Shown here in pieces: positions 22,206 through 33,800 of a stretch of 64,000 bases of DNA. This stretch comes from Dermacentor variabilis (Eukaryota; Arthropoda; Arachnida; Ixodida; Ixodidae). Every line of letters begins with the position of its first letter. Position 1 is the first letter of the stretch. The stretch covers positions 216,785,673-216,849,672 of the forward strand of contig NC_134568.1 in assembly GCF_050947875.1 (NCBI RefSeq). The letters are read 5' to 3'. Made by a program: the position numbers and the translations under genes. The notes beneath the pieces are model-generated. The model was not told the origin of the DNA, ran no database searches, and was given only the letters and a program-made list of their open reading frames with translations.

Positions 22206-25200
22206 TTTCAATCACCATAATAAAGGAATTGATTTATAAATTATTCACAGCACTATCTTCTGGCTGAATGTGAGTACATGCTTAGCCCCTTTATGCACTT
22301 AAAGTCCCTTGTGGCTTTAAGTGCATTTTTAAGGGGCTTTATATGCACTTGCAAGACAACGCCACCTTCTATATCAAATACGTTCTGTATTAGGGGCGAG
22401 GACATACCGTGGTGGCGTCAGTGCCTGAATGACGTGTAGAGCTGGATCATGTGCTGGAGCGTCTGCTTCAGCGCCCTCGCATGCTTCGGTTTACATCGTG
22501 CTGCCACGAAATTTCGGTTGGTTACAGTAGGTTTACGCAAAAGCTTTTCTTTGTTTTGATTTTGAGGTTTTATACGATCTGTGAAAATATGTGTTTCTCC
22601 ATGCAAATTTTGGACAGGTTTCACTCTACTTACTATCACAGAAATAGAAAGCACGGTAGCTTCTACAGAAGCTCAACAGTTGTTAAAGTACAGTGGCAAA
22701 TTTTAAAGCGCACATATACATGTGCAATTTGCCAGAGTGAAATTGTTGAATACGTGAAGAGAGATATACGTGACTACTGCAGCCAGCTTATAGATCTATA
22801 CAGATTATTAGTAACCGCACATTAATAACAGCTTCAGCTGACAGCGAAGCTCTAAAGGTCCACAAGTATTTACAAGTTCAACCTTTACCTAATGCAGCAA
22901 TCTCCAAAAGATCACTCAAATCTGCAGATGTTTATGTGAGGAGTATTATAGAAACTGAGAAGGGGCCTCTCCGCCAGCTGCCGCGGTGCCCGCCCGCTAT
23001 ACCATGTTTCATTTCGAACATAGCTGAAGCTAAAGTCTACGTTCGCAGTGTTTACCATCGTAAACACTGTAGTTAGTTATGTTGCTCGAGCAGCACGACT
23101 AACATACAAGAAAGGCCAGTTGATCAAACAAAGCACAGCAATACGTGAATTTTTTTTACAGCATCAGCTGTTCTGTTCAGACTTACCATGTATCCTTTTT
23201 ACGTGTGTTTGAGCGATTTCAGCCGGCAGCTGGCACACTCGGTAGATTTAATAGAGTGCTCTCTCATCTTTCTAATGATTCCTTTTTCGTCCGCCTCCAC
23301 AATCCACGGTAGAAGATTCGCTATCCACTCCAAATAACCATTTCCTTCTTTCCATCTTGCCTTGCCCAGAAGCAGGGTAGCAAACCAGGTACAACTGTCC
23401 CGTTAAGCTCCAGACATTTCCTTTCGTATCACCTTGTACTCAGCAGTAGACCGTCGTAGTAACCTTCCTGCTTGCATATAAGTCTGGCTTATCGGCGCTC
23501 AAACACGCAGCATCAGAACATTCGCAAGTATGCTGCACAAAATAAAGACACAAACTTTGCAAATCGTAGAAAATTTATTTGGAGAACTCGTAACATATGT
23601 TAATGAACAGCGCTACTTGCGTTTATGAACTCTGTGATGAACGCTGGGTAATGGCTGCTGGTTGAAGGTGGCTGGACGATTTGGGTATTTTTCAATTAAT
23701 CACGAGGGTATTAACATCAGGAGGTAGCTCTGTCTTGCACTGGACTTCATTCGTGGTTAGCTCTCATGCGTAGTACAGCACATCAACTATCGGGCACGGT
23801 TAACGCATAAGTACACCAGCAAGGAGTCTTGTCACAGAGGGGCTAGTACTGCTCAACGTATTGTGGAGCACACAGCAGCACACAACGCTTGAAGGCATAC
23901 AGATTGCATGAGGCTTTTATATTGCAGTCAAATCTGTGGTCACCTAGTGCGCCATATTTGGCATCGAGCGGCGTATGTGAAGTGTATGTATTCCTACGCA
24001 ATTGTGCTGCCACATGGCTGACGCAGGGCAGTGTGTGTGTAATCCTAAAGCTAGCATGTCGTCTGCACATTCACATGCTCATGGAAAAGTTACATTACTG
24101 AATGGACTACAAGTTGCATGTCTAGTTTCACGAAGGAACAGTCGAGGTAGTTAAACTTTCGAGTATACATGAGGGAAAGCGTCTCTAATTGACAAAAGTT
24201 TATTGACCTTACGTGCACCAGCAAGACATCCTACAGTAAGAGATGTAACTGGACTGCTTATGTAATAAGATGTTGCACTTTCCATGCGTTTTGTGACATA
24301 TGTGACACTTCGCAACTTAAACGACTTTGTGTGGCATCTCGAAGAAGATAATGGCGTGCTTGCCGATGCAACAAATGAATTATGTAACAGTTGCTTGAGC
24401 ATGTTCAGTTTTTTACTCTGCCTGTGAGAAATCGGTCATCGTAGCGGCACTCTGTTAGCTGGAAGCATCCTTTCAATCTCGGTTGTTTTTTTCTACGCCG
24501 GTTGAGGGGCACCCAATCGTGTGACGTTGGGTGAACCATTTTGACAACTGCACCGCGGTCCTTGCCTGAACAAAGGGAATCGTGTGGCTTTAGCTTGCAG
24601 CACAAGCTGAATTCGCGGAAAGGCGATTTTTCATTCATGCAAGAAAACGACATTGTCATTATGGTTCTGCAAGATGAGCACTCAATTGCAGTGCACACGA
24701 GGTGCCGAAAGCGTGGGTACAAATTGAGGAAGCCTTCTGGTTTCAATGTTTACCAAGAGCGCCACAGAGGTTGCTTGATGTGGTTGGCCCGTTCAGGAGT
24801 GGAAGAACAGCTATACGGCATCACTCACTTTCTGCCTCCAATGACTTCACTCCAAGAACTGTATGCATTTATCCTAATTGGTTTTAGTATTCAAAGTAGG
24901 TGTCACCGATGCAACGCTTTTTTTTTCTCATCAACGAAGCTTCTTTTTTTCCCTCGTTCTTTTGCACGCAGTGAATAGCTTGTTGTAGAGAAAGCATAGT
25001 TTATATTTGCGTAGTCTTGCATGAAATGAATGTCTGTTCACTTTAAGCTACAAGAACTCATGCAGCCTAGCGACCTAAGGGCACATGTATATTGACTCTG
25101 TATGGCTCGTGCAACGTTAAACTGTGTAAGCAGAACAAGGAAAGGAACACGGAGCTGCGTTCACCCTTCAATTCTGTAGTTATTTCGTGCATGTGCAGTT

Positions 25201-26319
25201 ATGTGCTTGAAGGAACACTTGGTTAATTGTCGCTGTCACTGCAGCCGAACTGCATGATAGCGTTCGCATGTCGTCTCGAACATTCGTCAAACTTATGCTA
25301 AGCAAAACACAAAAATGAACCTAGTGCTGTGCTAATTCAAATTCATGCATTCTCTTGAATGAAATTGCCTTTTCTTCCAGTTCTCTTTTTATTTGTGGGG
25401 TTTAACCGAATTCTTCTACAAAATGTTCACCACAGATTTACTGTATTAGTCAGTTTAACTATTTTAGCACACTTTTGTAAATATTAAACAAATAGGTATG
25501 TTCTGCAGGCAACTTCCTTGGCTACAGCTTATAAACGCTCAGCTTTTCTAACTTGTGCTATGTCAGTGCGAACGCCTCTTTCGTTCATTGATTGAACATC
25601 GTTCCATGGTTCTAGAACTGGTCACTTCATTTTAAGCACTGAATTTATTACGGCACCTCCGACACCGCCAGAAGTCTCAAACTGGTTCCAGCCTTTCAAT
25701 AGTCTGACTCAACTGACTGATCATGGCCTCGTCAACTTACAAATCTGACACAACACATAGCTCTCAAATTGTCTTGTACAGTGCGCCCTAAAGGTTGTGT
25801 GAACATGTGTAAAGCATTTTGGCACATGGTGTGAGCCTACCAAGAGCACAGACTACGCACCTCTACGTAAGTACTCTGTAGCTGCATGTATTGCCTTCAT
25901 GCGCGGAAAGATATTGGAAACAGTCATGCAATATGCACGGCACGGAAGGGCTGTCGATACGCAAGTTACATACTGAAAAGTGTTTTTAAATAATGCACTG
26001 GTGCTTATCGGTAACAGACCTGAGTGCAACCGTTAGATGGTGCAAGTAAGTACTAAACGAGTAAGCAACCGCAAAAGTGGGTAAGATTGGCGCGATTTGT
26101 AAAGGGTGCTTATTTTATTAGTTACGTTACAGTTAAGGCCTTGCACTGCAAGTACTCTATGACAATAACGGGAAGCTGCGCTAATATAGGTATTTGGCCT
26201 TTGCATTGAAAAGCAGCTAAAGCTGCTGTGGCACCTTGATGGATGAACTGTACAGTGCAGAAACTTATGGACACAATGGTTTAGCGTGCTCGTGAAGACA
26301 CCACTGTCTGGGTATGATT
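22206..26319. other. no gene recognised
   Basis: Four kilobases with no supported gene. The longest plus-strand frame (24541-24978, 145 codons) is overlapped by an equally open minus-strand frame and has no recognisable domain. A short palindrome CAGTGTTTACCATCGTAAACACTG (too small to call functionally) spans about 23048-23071. Confidence 0.4.
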
Positions 26320-26470
26320 CAGTGGCGTAGCCAGGGGGTGGCACATCGGGCATGTGCTCCTCCCGAAATTTCTCTTAGTATGCAGCCTGCTCAGCATTCC
26401 CTCACCCTCGTTCCCGTCCCTGGTCAAGTAAGTGCACTCTCCCCCGAAAAAAAATCTGGCTACGCTACTG
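26320..26470. mobile_element. 151-bp MITE with TIRs and short TSD
   Basis: The left terminal repeat CAGTGGCGTAGCCAG at 26320-26334 is mirrored by CTGGCTACGCTACTG at 26456-26470. GTATGAT flanks both sides (26312-26318 and 26471-26477), a 7-8 bp target duplication. The interior has poly-C/CCCGAAA motifs that recur beside other C-runs in the window. A right end of the same family (GCCTACGCCACTG) is at about 44411-44423. Confidence 0.75.
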
Positions 26471-26510
26471 GTATGATGGCCCCACATTGTGCTCAGACTG
26501 GAATATTGTA

Positions 26511-29143
26511 CAGGCTCGTCCACTCTTAGGGTGAACACGGCTCACCGTGGCCGCGCTCCGCGGGGCGCCAGTGCGTCCGGCGCGGCGGCGCATCGAAGCG
26601 AAGCGGCGCAGGCGCACACGGACCCAGGGGAGGTGCTTCGCGTCGTCTGCTACAGCGCTGGAGCGCGCCGTCGCTTGCTTTGCTGTACACTTCGCTAGAC
26701 CCAGCTAGGTTACTGAGTGCCCGAGGCGGTATTGCAGGAAGGCGCACTTCACTAACTTTAGCCTTTTCCAGCTGGTTCCGTCTACAGCTTGTGAACAGCC
26801 TGCTTAATCAATATACATAAACAGAAGCAAGCTTCTCATCACATAAGTAACTTAGCATGTTTTTCATATGTAATGAGGATAAAAATAGTCATTTTTTCGC
26901 GCTCTTTATTAGGCTGGGACCCTCTTATTTTACTCTCACAGAACTTGGTGTAGTGCATACCGAGAAACCTATTAGGCGCGCTCTTGGTTGGAGTCATCAT
27001 GCGATGAGCCTAGCGCGCCGTTTCGCGCATGTCTTGATGCTAGAACGAATGTGCTTAATTGACTTAAGAAAACGACCGGAACCCGCTATAAATATCGCAG
27101 AAAGTTATAGAGCGATTGTTCAATCACGCATCATCATGTTTGCCATGGATTTTACCATTAAGGAGGGCAATACTATTACTTCGACAACAACAACAACTAA
27201 GAAGTGAAATCCGCTGCTTCGCACTCTCTTATTGACGCGTTAATGTCGCTGGTAGGAGAGCATAGAGCACTTCACGCGATGTAGGAAAGTGCTCTCCCCG
27301 GCATAGCAACTGATTTGGCGGCGATTTTACTCCCCCTTTTCATCTTTCTGCATCCTTTAAAAAATAACTAAATTCATTTTTACTGTCACAGCTTGTGTAA
27401 AATCATCGAAGCGGTGCCGGTCCTCTGACGGCTACCTGATGCGAGATGTCGCATTCTGATTTTGAGGAATCGTCGGTCAATTATTTGATTACATTGATTA
27501 AGTGAACTAAAACATATGGCGCCGACGTTTTTTTTTTCTCCTTGAAATCAATGCACGCCGCATGCGAATGCTGTTTGCGTCCGTTTCGAATAGGTAATTA
27601 AAGTGGAAGATCTATAATCTACATGTCTGTTTTCTAGTTTAAATTACGTCTTGCCGGGTAATTAAGTCGTTATTCGCTTCTATTTCATTTCAGTACTTCC
27701 TCAGAATGGGCCATATGCATATTCTCACTAGCATATAATAATTTGCTAATTGTGCAGTATACGTCCCGAAGCGACACATGGAGTTACGCAATAGAGGTGG
27801 GCATCGGATAAATTTGGAGATTAGGAGGAATTTCTTCTTTGGGGGGGCGGGGGTAGGCGGGGGTGGGCTGGGCTGAGTGGGTAAAACCCAAATATGAATA
27901 CGGCACAGGAACCCTTGCCGCGGACAAGCGATGCTGTTGCCGTCGTGGGCAAGTGGCTGGTCCGTGTGTTGGACGAAGGCGGCCACGACATTTAAACCGA
28001 CGGTCATGAGGCCGGCATGGTGTCGTCTGCCCACAGCATGCCGGTGGTCAGCAAACGGACTCGCCGTTTGTAAACGCTAAGCCCGGCCCAAGCCAGATTG
28101 CTGTGCTAAGGCCAGTCTACTCTTTAACTTACCATGGGCGTCAGCCCGATCAACCGCCGAGCCCCCCCCCCCTTTTTTTTTTTTTTGCGTAGGTCATGCT
28201 ACCCCATCCTAGCTTCATATGATGATGCGGTGCAGCCAACGACTACTCAACTGGGTGACTGGCCACTCAGGAGTTACAGATTCTGGGATGACTCGCCAAA
28301 TCGAAAGACACCAGAGGTGTTTCCATTTAACGCATTTCCGTCGACTTGCATGATGAATTGCATTTTGTTCGGTTGCTGGTTGCCATGGCACTTCGGCGAT
28401 AAAAACGCTGTAAAAGTGCAGGATGATTTCATTTCCCCGGTGCGCTTTGGAAACTAGCCATGTCGCGGGTACTGGAAAGAGAACGACGACGCATTGTAGA
28501 TCTGTGCCTACAAAACTATTCTAAACGCGTTATATCGGAGATGACAAAAAGGCCACTGAAAACTGTAAATAGAATGGTCCAGGCTTACAAGAAGGATGGA
28601 AGAAGAAAAGCCCGGCAAAGAGTGACCATTGTTGCGGTGGCTGCTGCAAACCTGACCTCCACCGTTCGAGAAATTAAGAACAGCCTCAGGCTGGGTGACG
28701 TCCCTGACACGACTATCAAGCGTCGCCTCTAGGCCCCAGCCTAATTAATAACGCGAAAAAAAAATGACCGTATTTTTACCCTCATCACTTATAAAAAATA
28801 TGCTAAGTGATTTATGTGGTGAGATGCTTGCTTCTGTTTATGTATATTGATTAAGCAGGCTGTTCACAAGCTGTAGACGGAACCAGCTGGAAAATGCTCC
28901 AGTTAGTGAAGTACGCCTTCCCGCAATGTCGCCTCGGTCACGCAGTCACCTGGGTCTAGCGAAGTTTACAGCAAAGCAAGATGCGGCGCGCTCCAGCGCT
29001 GTAGCAGACGACGCGAAGCACCTCCCCTGGGTCCGTGTGCGCCTGCGCCGCTCAGCTTCGATGCGCCGCCGCGCCGGACGCACTGGCGCCCCGCGGAGCG
29101 CGGCCACGGTGAGCCGTGTTCACCCTAAGAGTGGACGAGCCTG
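26511..29143 (+). mobile_element. Tc1-type transposon with ~355-bp TIRs, transposase reduced to HTH
   Basis: The ends are exact inverted matches for the first ~30 bp (CAGGCTCGTCCACTCTTAGG at 26511 and its complement ending at 29143) and stay clearly alignable for about 355 bp: left arm 26511-26866, right arm 28790-29143. TA flanks both ends (26509-26510 and 29144-29145). The arms are GC-rich outside and AT-rich inside. The 1.9-kb interior holds one recognisable ORF (28460-28732). Element length is 2633 bp. Confidence 0.9.
28460..28732 (+). CDS. HTH-only Tc1-type transposase fragment (90 aa)
   Basis: An intact 90-codon ORF from ATG to TAG. It carries two predicted helix-turn-helix segments as in the bipartite PAIRED-like DNA-binding region of Tc1/mariner transposases: the first around residues 12-45 (ISEMTKRPLKTVNRMVQAY) and the second around 60-90 (TSTVREIKNSLRLGDVPDT). 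It ends in TTIKRRL just where the catalytic DDE domain should begin. Only 57 bp separate the stop from the right inverted repeat, so the catalytic domain is deleted rather than frameshifted. The product could still bind the element's ends, but expression is unknown. The start codon has no upstream in-frame alternative nearby. Confidence 0.75.
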   Translation: MSRVLERERRRIVDLCLQNYSKRVISEMTKRPLKTVNRMVQAYKKDGRRKARQRVTIVAVAAANLTSTVREIKNSLRLGDVPDTTIKRRL

Positions 29144-29754
29144 TACATGGCTAGTAATAAATGTACAGGGTAATATTTCTACCTGTCTCGTTCAGTTGCC
29201 TCATAGAAGTACATCCCGCCACAAGTGTTTGCTTCAACGCTCAGGTACATAGGCCAACATGCTCTGCCGTTGCCTATGTGGCCTCACTCTACAATGTATG
29301 CCTGGCGGAGACTGAACCTTGCGTTCAATATTTGAAGCTTTTCAGCGCACTTTGCAATAAGTTAGTATCCACGTTACACGAAGAACTGGCATGATGGCCT
29401 TAAGAAATTGCTTTGCCACTGGCTTGTCACTTAGCCTGAAGTCACCCGCGAGTTATGGTGGTATCTTTCTTGCAAAATGTGAGTGAAAATTAGAAGGATG
29501 CTGGGTAGGTAAAACCCCGGCAAACTCGCTGCACCATGGCAAACCTGCGCCTGGAAGGACGACGACTTTCTGCGGCAATGCCTCTGCCTGTCAGGTAACT
29601 TGGCAGCTGTGCCTATGCGTCTTCTGTTCAGAGAAAGCCGTCAGCATTCAAATTTTCGGTGCAACACTGCAACTCTTTTGTGGAAGTGGAGCTCCTAATT
29701 CGCGGGTTGCTCGAGTAACTCAACAGCAAGCTGTGGTGTTGTCATGGCATCCCT
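29144..29754. other. probable 3' flank/3' UTR of the minus-strand channel gene
   Basis: Lies directly downstream of the channel stop codon on the minus strand. No minus-strand AATAAA was found, and no coding sequence is seen. Confidence 0.35.
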
Positions 29755-30158
29755 CTAGCACGGAGGCTCTTCGAACGTCCAGCTAGGCGACGAGCTGGAC
29801 GGGAAGCCGGGCGACACGAGATGGAACTCGTCTCTGTCGGAGAGCTCATTGCCCGAGAGCGACGCGGACCGGAGACTCGCCCTAGATGATGGCGCCGAGT
29901 CACCACTGTGCCGCTGCGGCGCCGCGGCCTCGTCGTTGTCGGCGGTGACGGATCCGTCTGCGGCAGCGAGGTCGTGCGGAACCGGCGGCGTCAGCGGTGT
30001 CACGCGGCTTCGTGCCGTTAGCGGTCGCCAGTGGCGGCGCACTGACTCCGGACTGTCAGTGCCTAGGCAGCGGCTGAGCAGCAAAAGCGGCGACGGCCGC
30101 GGCCGCCGCATCAGTGGAGTAGGTCGTTGGGGTCGCCGCTCACCCGGATGCCGTATAA
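29755..30158 (-). CDS. CNG channel exon o: C-terminal exon with stop
   Basis: Acceptor ttgcgcag before 30158; enters in phase 1 as required by exon n. 133 codons rich in Arg, Pro, Ser and Ala end in [11 protein letters not shown] and TAG at 29755-29757. No domain. GC-rich coding composition contrasts with the flanking repeats. Confidence 0.72.
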
Positions 30159-30812
30159 CTGCGCAAGGAAGACGCAAGGGAGACAGCTAATGCATGCTAG
30201 AGCTAGCTGGAAGCACGCGCGCATCCGTGACGCGAACACATCGGGACAAAGAAGAGAATGACGCCTGCACTCGCAAGAGTAACATGAAAATCACGTGTAT
30301 ATGCGTCGACCAAAACGATCGAACAATAAACAGAACTTGCTCAGATTACTATTATCATAGAGCGACAGCCAGAAAAAAAATTGCATAAAGGCAAAATAAA
30401 CGTGCAATGGTATATATATATATACACGAGAGGAAGAGGGTTAACCGAGGAGGCCGATTTTTATTTGGGTTGCCTTCACCCAAAGAGCTCACGTTCTCGT
30501 GACGCCTGCGGGAGAAAGGATGTTCCACATCCACCGCCAAGGTCCGTGAGTTGTTGCGCTGGCTAACACTCCCAGGGTTCTACTAGGAAATGTAAATACC
30601 GAAGAACGTGTCTGGGGAAACGGCGCCACGGTAGCTGAATTGGTAGAGCATCGCACGCGAAATGCGAAGGTTGTGGGATCGTTCCCCACCTGCGGAAAGT
30701 TTTTTTCATCCACTTTCATTTCCATTTATTTATCATTTCTTTGTTTCATTCATTAAGCACACGTAATTTCCCCTATGTTGTCCCTGGTGTAAGTGTTGGC
30801 TTGTTATGATAT

Positions 30813-30865
<53 letters not shown>

Positions 30866-33800
30866 CACACACACGAAACTACGTCTTCACAGTAAGCGTG
30901 CGATGCTCTTGGCGCCGTTTTCCCATTCACTTTCCAGGGTATTTATGTTGATCTACAGAACTAACCCTGTGGGTGTTAGCCAGCGCCACCACTCACGGCC
31001 TTGGCGGCGGATGTGGAACATCCTTTCTGCCGCAAGCGTCACGCGTACGCGAACTTTAGGGTGAAGGGAACTGGTCAGTAAACCGACACATGCTACCTGA
31101 AGGCAACAATGCTGCCATGTCATGGCCAGATATACAAGGGCCCGCCGCGGTGGCCCAACGGCTATGGTGTTGCGCTGTTCAGTATATACGAGATCGCGGG
31201 ATTGAATCCCGGCCGCGGCGGCCGCAATTAGATGCGGGCGAAATGTGTATATGGGGGTGAAATGTGTGTGTATAAACAAGGTGCTTAAATCTTCGCGCTA
31301 TCTTCTAACGCCATGCGTTATTTGAAAAGAAATTTTTTGGTTCATTATTTTCACAAGCATGCTGTGTCATGCGTCAACTGAGAGTTCGATCGCATGAATT
31401 GACATTTACGAAGTTCGCCTTGCGTGGCTGCTATGTTTTCGTGGTGGTGTCCTGCTTTCGCTAGATTTTTGTTTTGAGTATTCGTACTATTTGAAGAGTC
31501 AACATGTTTACGTATAGACTTAGCGGCTCCATTCCTGAGTAAGGCATTTCAATTGTTGCCTTTTTATTATTCGTTCATAATAACCACAGTACGAACGCGT
31601 GCACGGTCACTAAACAACAAGTACTGATGTACGGTCGCTGAACGCCACAACCGCTAAAAAATCAGTGCAGATGAGCGCTACCCATTGACCATGGTATGAT
31701 AAATACGACGATTCTCCTTATTACACAAGCTAAGCAGTAGCACCGTGCTCGCTGAGTCCTTGGCAGGGTGACCTGCCCGGAAGTCCAAGTGCCGCTGGCT
31801 CCCACAAAACAGTTGCGGTGTCCGCCTTGAGGAGGGCGGCAGGAGAAAGCGCTCCCCTTAACGAGCACTACTCCGAGCTCGGGCACTCACCTGCGGGCGA
31901 GCTCTTGCAGCGTGGTGGCACCGAGCGCGGGACGCGAAGTCCCGATGCCGAAGTTGCCCTCAGGGTGAGCGCGTTCTGCGTCACATCGTGGTACGTATCC
32001 ACGCGCATCTCCACGCCGTCTTCATCGCGAAAGCTCAGTGTCGTGGGCCGCCCCATGGCTTCGCTTGAGTTGCTGCTGCTGTCCGACTCGCTGCCGCTTG
32101 TAGGCCGCTGGCTCGCGCGGCCGCCGAAAACGCGTCTCGCTAGGGCTGAGCCGGTTTTAGATTCCGGCCGTAGTACCTGCGCAACGTGCCAAGAACGTGG
32201 CAAATGAATCTCGGCAGCCTGCAGCCTAGTGGCGAGCAAGCTAGATTGAGCCAGACGGCAATTTTACGTGCCATCGCGAGAAAAGCTCCTGCGAGGTCGC
32301 TTGTCCGCGCTAAATAAGACAACGCGGCGGTGCACCCTATACAGGAGCAGTAAGATGGAAACCGGCTTTGTTGCAGCATGGTAAGTGCTGTTGTAGCCTG
32401 AGTACGCCATACATGCGCTCTGAATGTTAAGTAATTCCACCGATTCTATATACATTTTATTTTTCGCTAGCGTTTCTCTGATCTTGTTACTACTATTACT
32501 GGCCGAATGCACAAATGATGCTTAATCCATAAATTGTGTGCTTTTATTTTGGAACATGTTTTGTTAAGTAAAGCTAAACTTACGTTACCTTCCCTCTCAG
32601 TTTAATTGAGCACGTATCTTCACACACAGCAGACGTCACACGGCAAAAGATAAAGGCTATGTACGGGTCGACAAGGTGGGTAAAGATGCAGTGCAAGGCA
32701 AATTACGAATGCGAATATTATAGAGAATGCTGAATTAACATGTATTGCTAATTTTCTCTCCATTGGACAACTTCGACGTACGTCCGATGCGATAGTCTAG
32801 TTATCACAGTTTTATGTCGTAGTCTTACTTTTTTCGAGCGTGAAATACTTTTATGTATGAAGTCATGACGGATTCTCTTGAGACCCGGAAACCCACCTGC
32901 AACACTGTCTGCACCAGTTTGGGAGTCTTGGGCCTGGCCGGAGGTGTCTTAATGATTGGCTCGACGTGGATGCGCCGCGCTTTGCCCTCCAGCGTCTTCT
33001 CGTTCGACGCCTTGTTCTTCATCATCTGACTCCTGCGGGCACATGGTAGAAATTCCAGGCGCTCGCGTTTGTTTGCTATTAAGAGACTCAATGATATAAT
33101 TCGTGGAAGTGTCGTCAGAATCGTGCATTCTTGTCCAGTTGACAGAGAGTGCCATTCATTGCATTATAAAAGCACTGAGCATCGTGGGCTTATGCACTAG
33201 CTAACAAACAATGTCATGCGTTATAGACAGAGAAAAAGAGAGAGAAAGAGAGAAAAAAGAGAAAAGAAAAATTCTCTTAGGCAGACTGGCGGAGGTACGA
33301 CATTTTGCGTACGACTTTTAATCTTCCTTGTCTCTTTTTCATCGCCTCCTCTTGTGTTTAAGCTGGCAGGTGTGTCACGTACCCAGTATTGTCGTGAAAG
33401 CTACGAGCACGTGACGAGGATCTGTATAAAATGCTATCAGGCTACCCGTACAGGCACGCCAACGCTGCAGGCGAAAGATATACGCATATTACACTTAGCA
33501 ACACCCGCAGGAAAACGCCCCTCAGGTAAGCGGCGGTGTACAGCCGCGTCCACGTCTGTGTAGAGCGCGCGAGCAGACGGCCTTGCTCTGCGGGCGACAC
33601 CGTGCGGCAGTTGCGAGATCTGACGCACTGTGCCCAGGAGCATGCGCGGTCTAATATACATGCAGACCTGCATTGCTCGAGTGGCAACGTTGAAAAGGGC
33701 CGTTGTTTAACCGAATATGCGCGCTTCCTCAGGGCGCTTTCGGTATCTCCATGCCAAAAGATTAGGCGTTTCAGCTCATAACACGCGCCCGACTCTCACA

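Larger units (their letters stand above)
30473..31073. repeat. foldback pair flanking a tRNA-like head and a TA repeat
   Basis: The sequence from 30473 (CACCCAAAGAGCTCACG, then GAAAGGATGTTCCACATCC at about 30513, then AACGGCGCCA at about 30638) recurs as its reverse complement from 31073 inward to about 30890. Arms are about 170-180 bp and diverged. The loop holds a tRNA-like unit (30633-30703) and the TA repeat at 30815-30863. It lies in the last intron of the channel gene. Confidence 0.75.

Noticed and set aside
24541..24978. 145-codon plus-strand ORF as a gene
   Set aside because: No domain recognised, equally open overlapping minus-strand frame, no splice or expression evidence.
26857..27207. 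116-codon ORF inside the Tc1-type element as a transposase part
   Set aside because: No catalytic motif or HTH seen, and the start lies in the inverted repeat. Not supported.
29849..30190. Plus-strand 113-codon ORF
   Set aside because: Antisense shadow of the last channel exon.
30633..30703. Functional tRNA gene
   Set aside because: The D-arm and T-arm look good, but the base before the would-be anticodon is G rather than T, and no acceptor stem forms. A SINE/tRNA relic is more likely.
33026..33032. Alternative acceptor for channel exon m
   Set aside because: Using the AG before 33032 puts the exon in a frame that reaches a stop and loses the TPKL motif; the acceptor at 33026 keeps phase 0.
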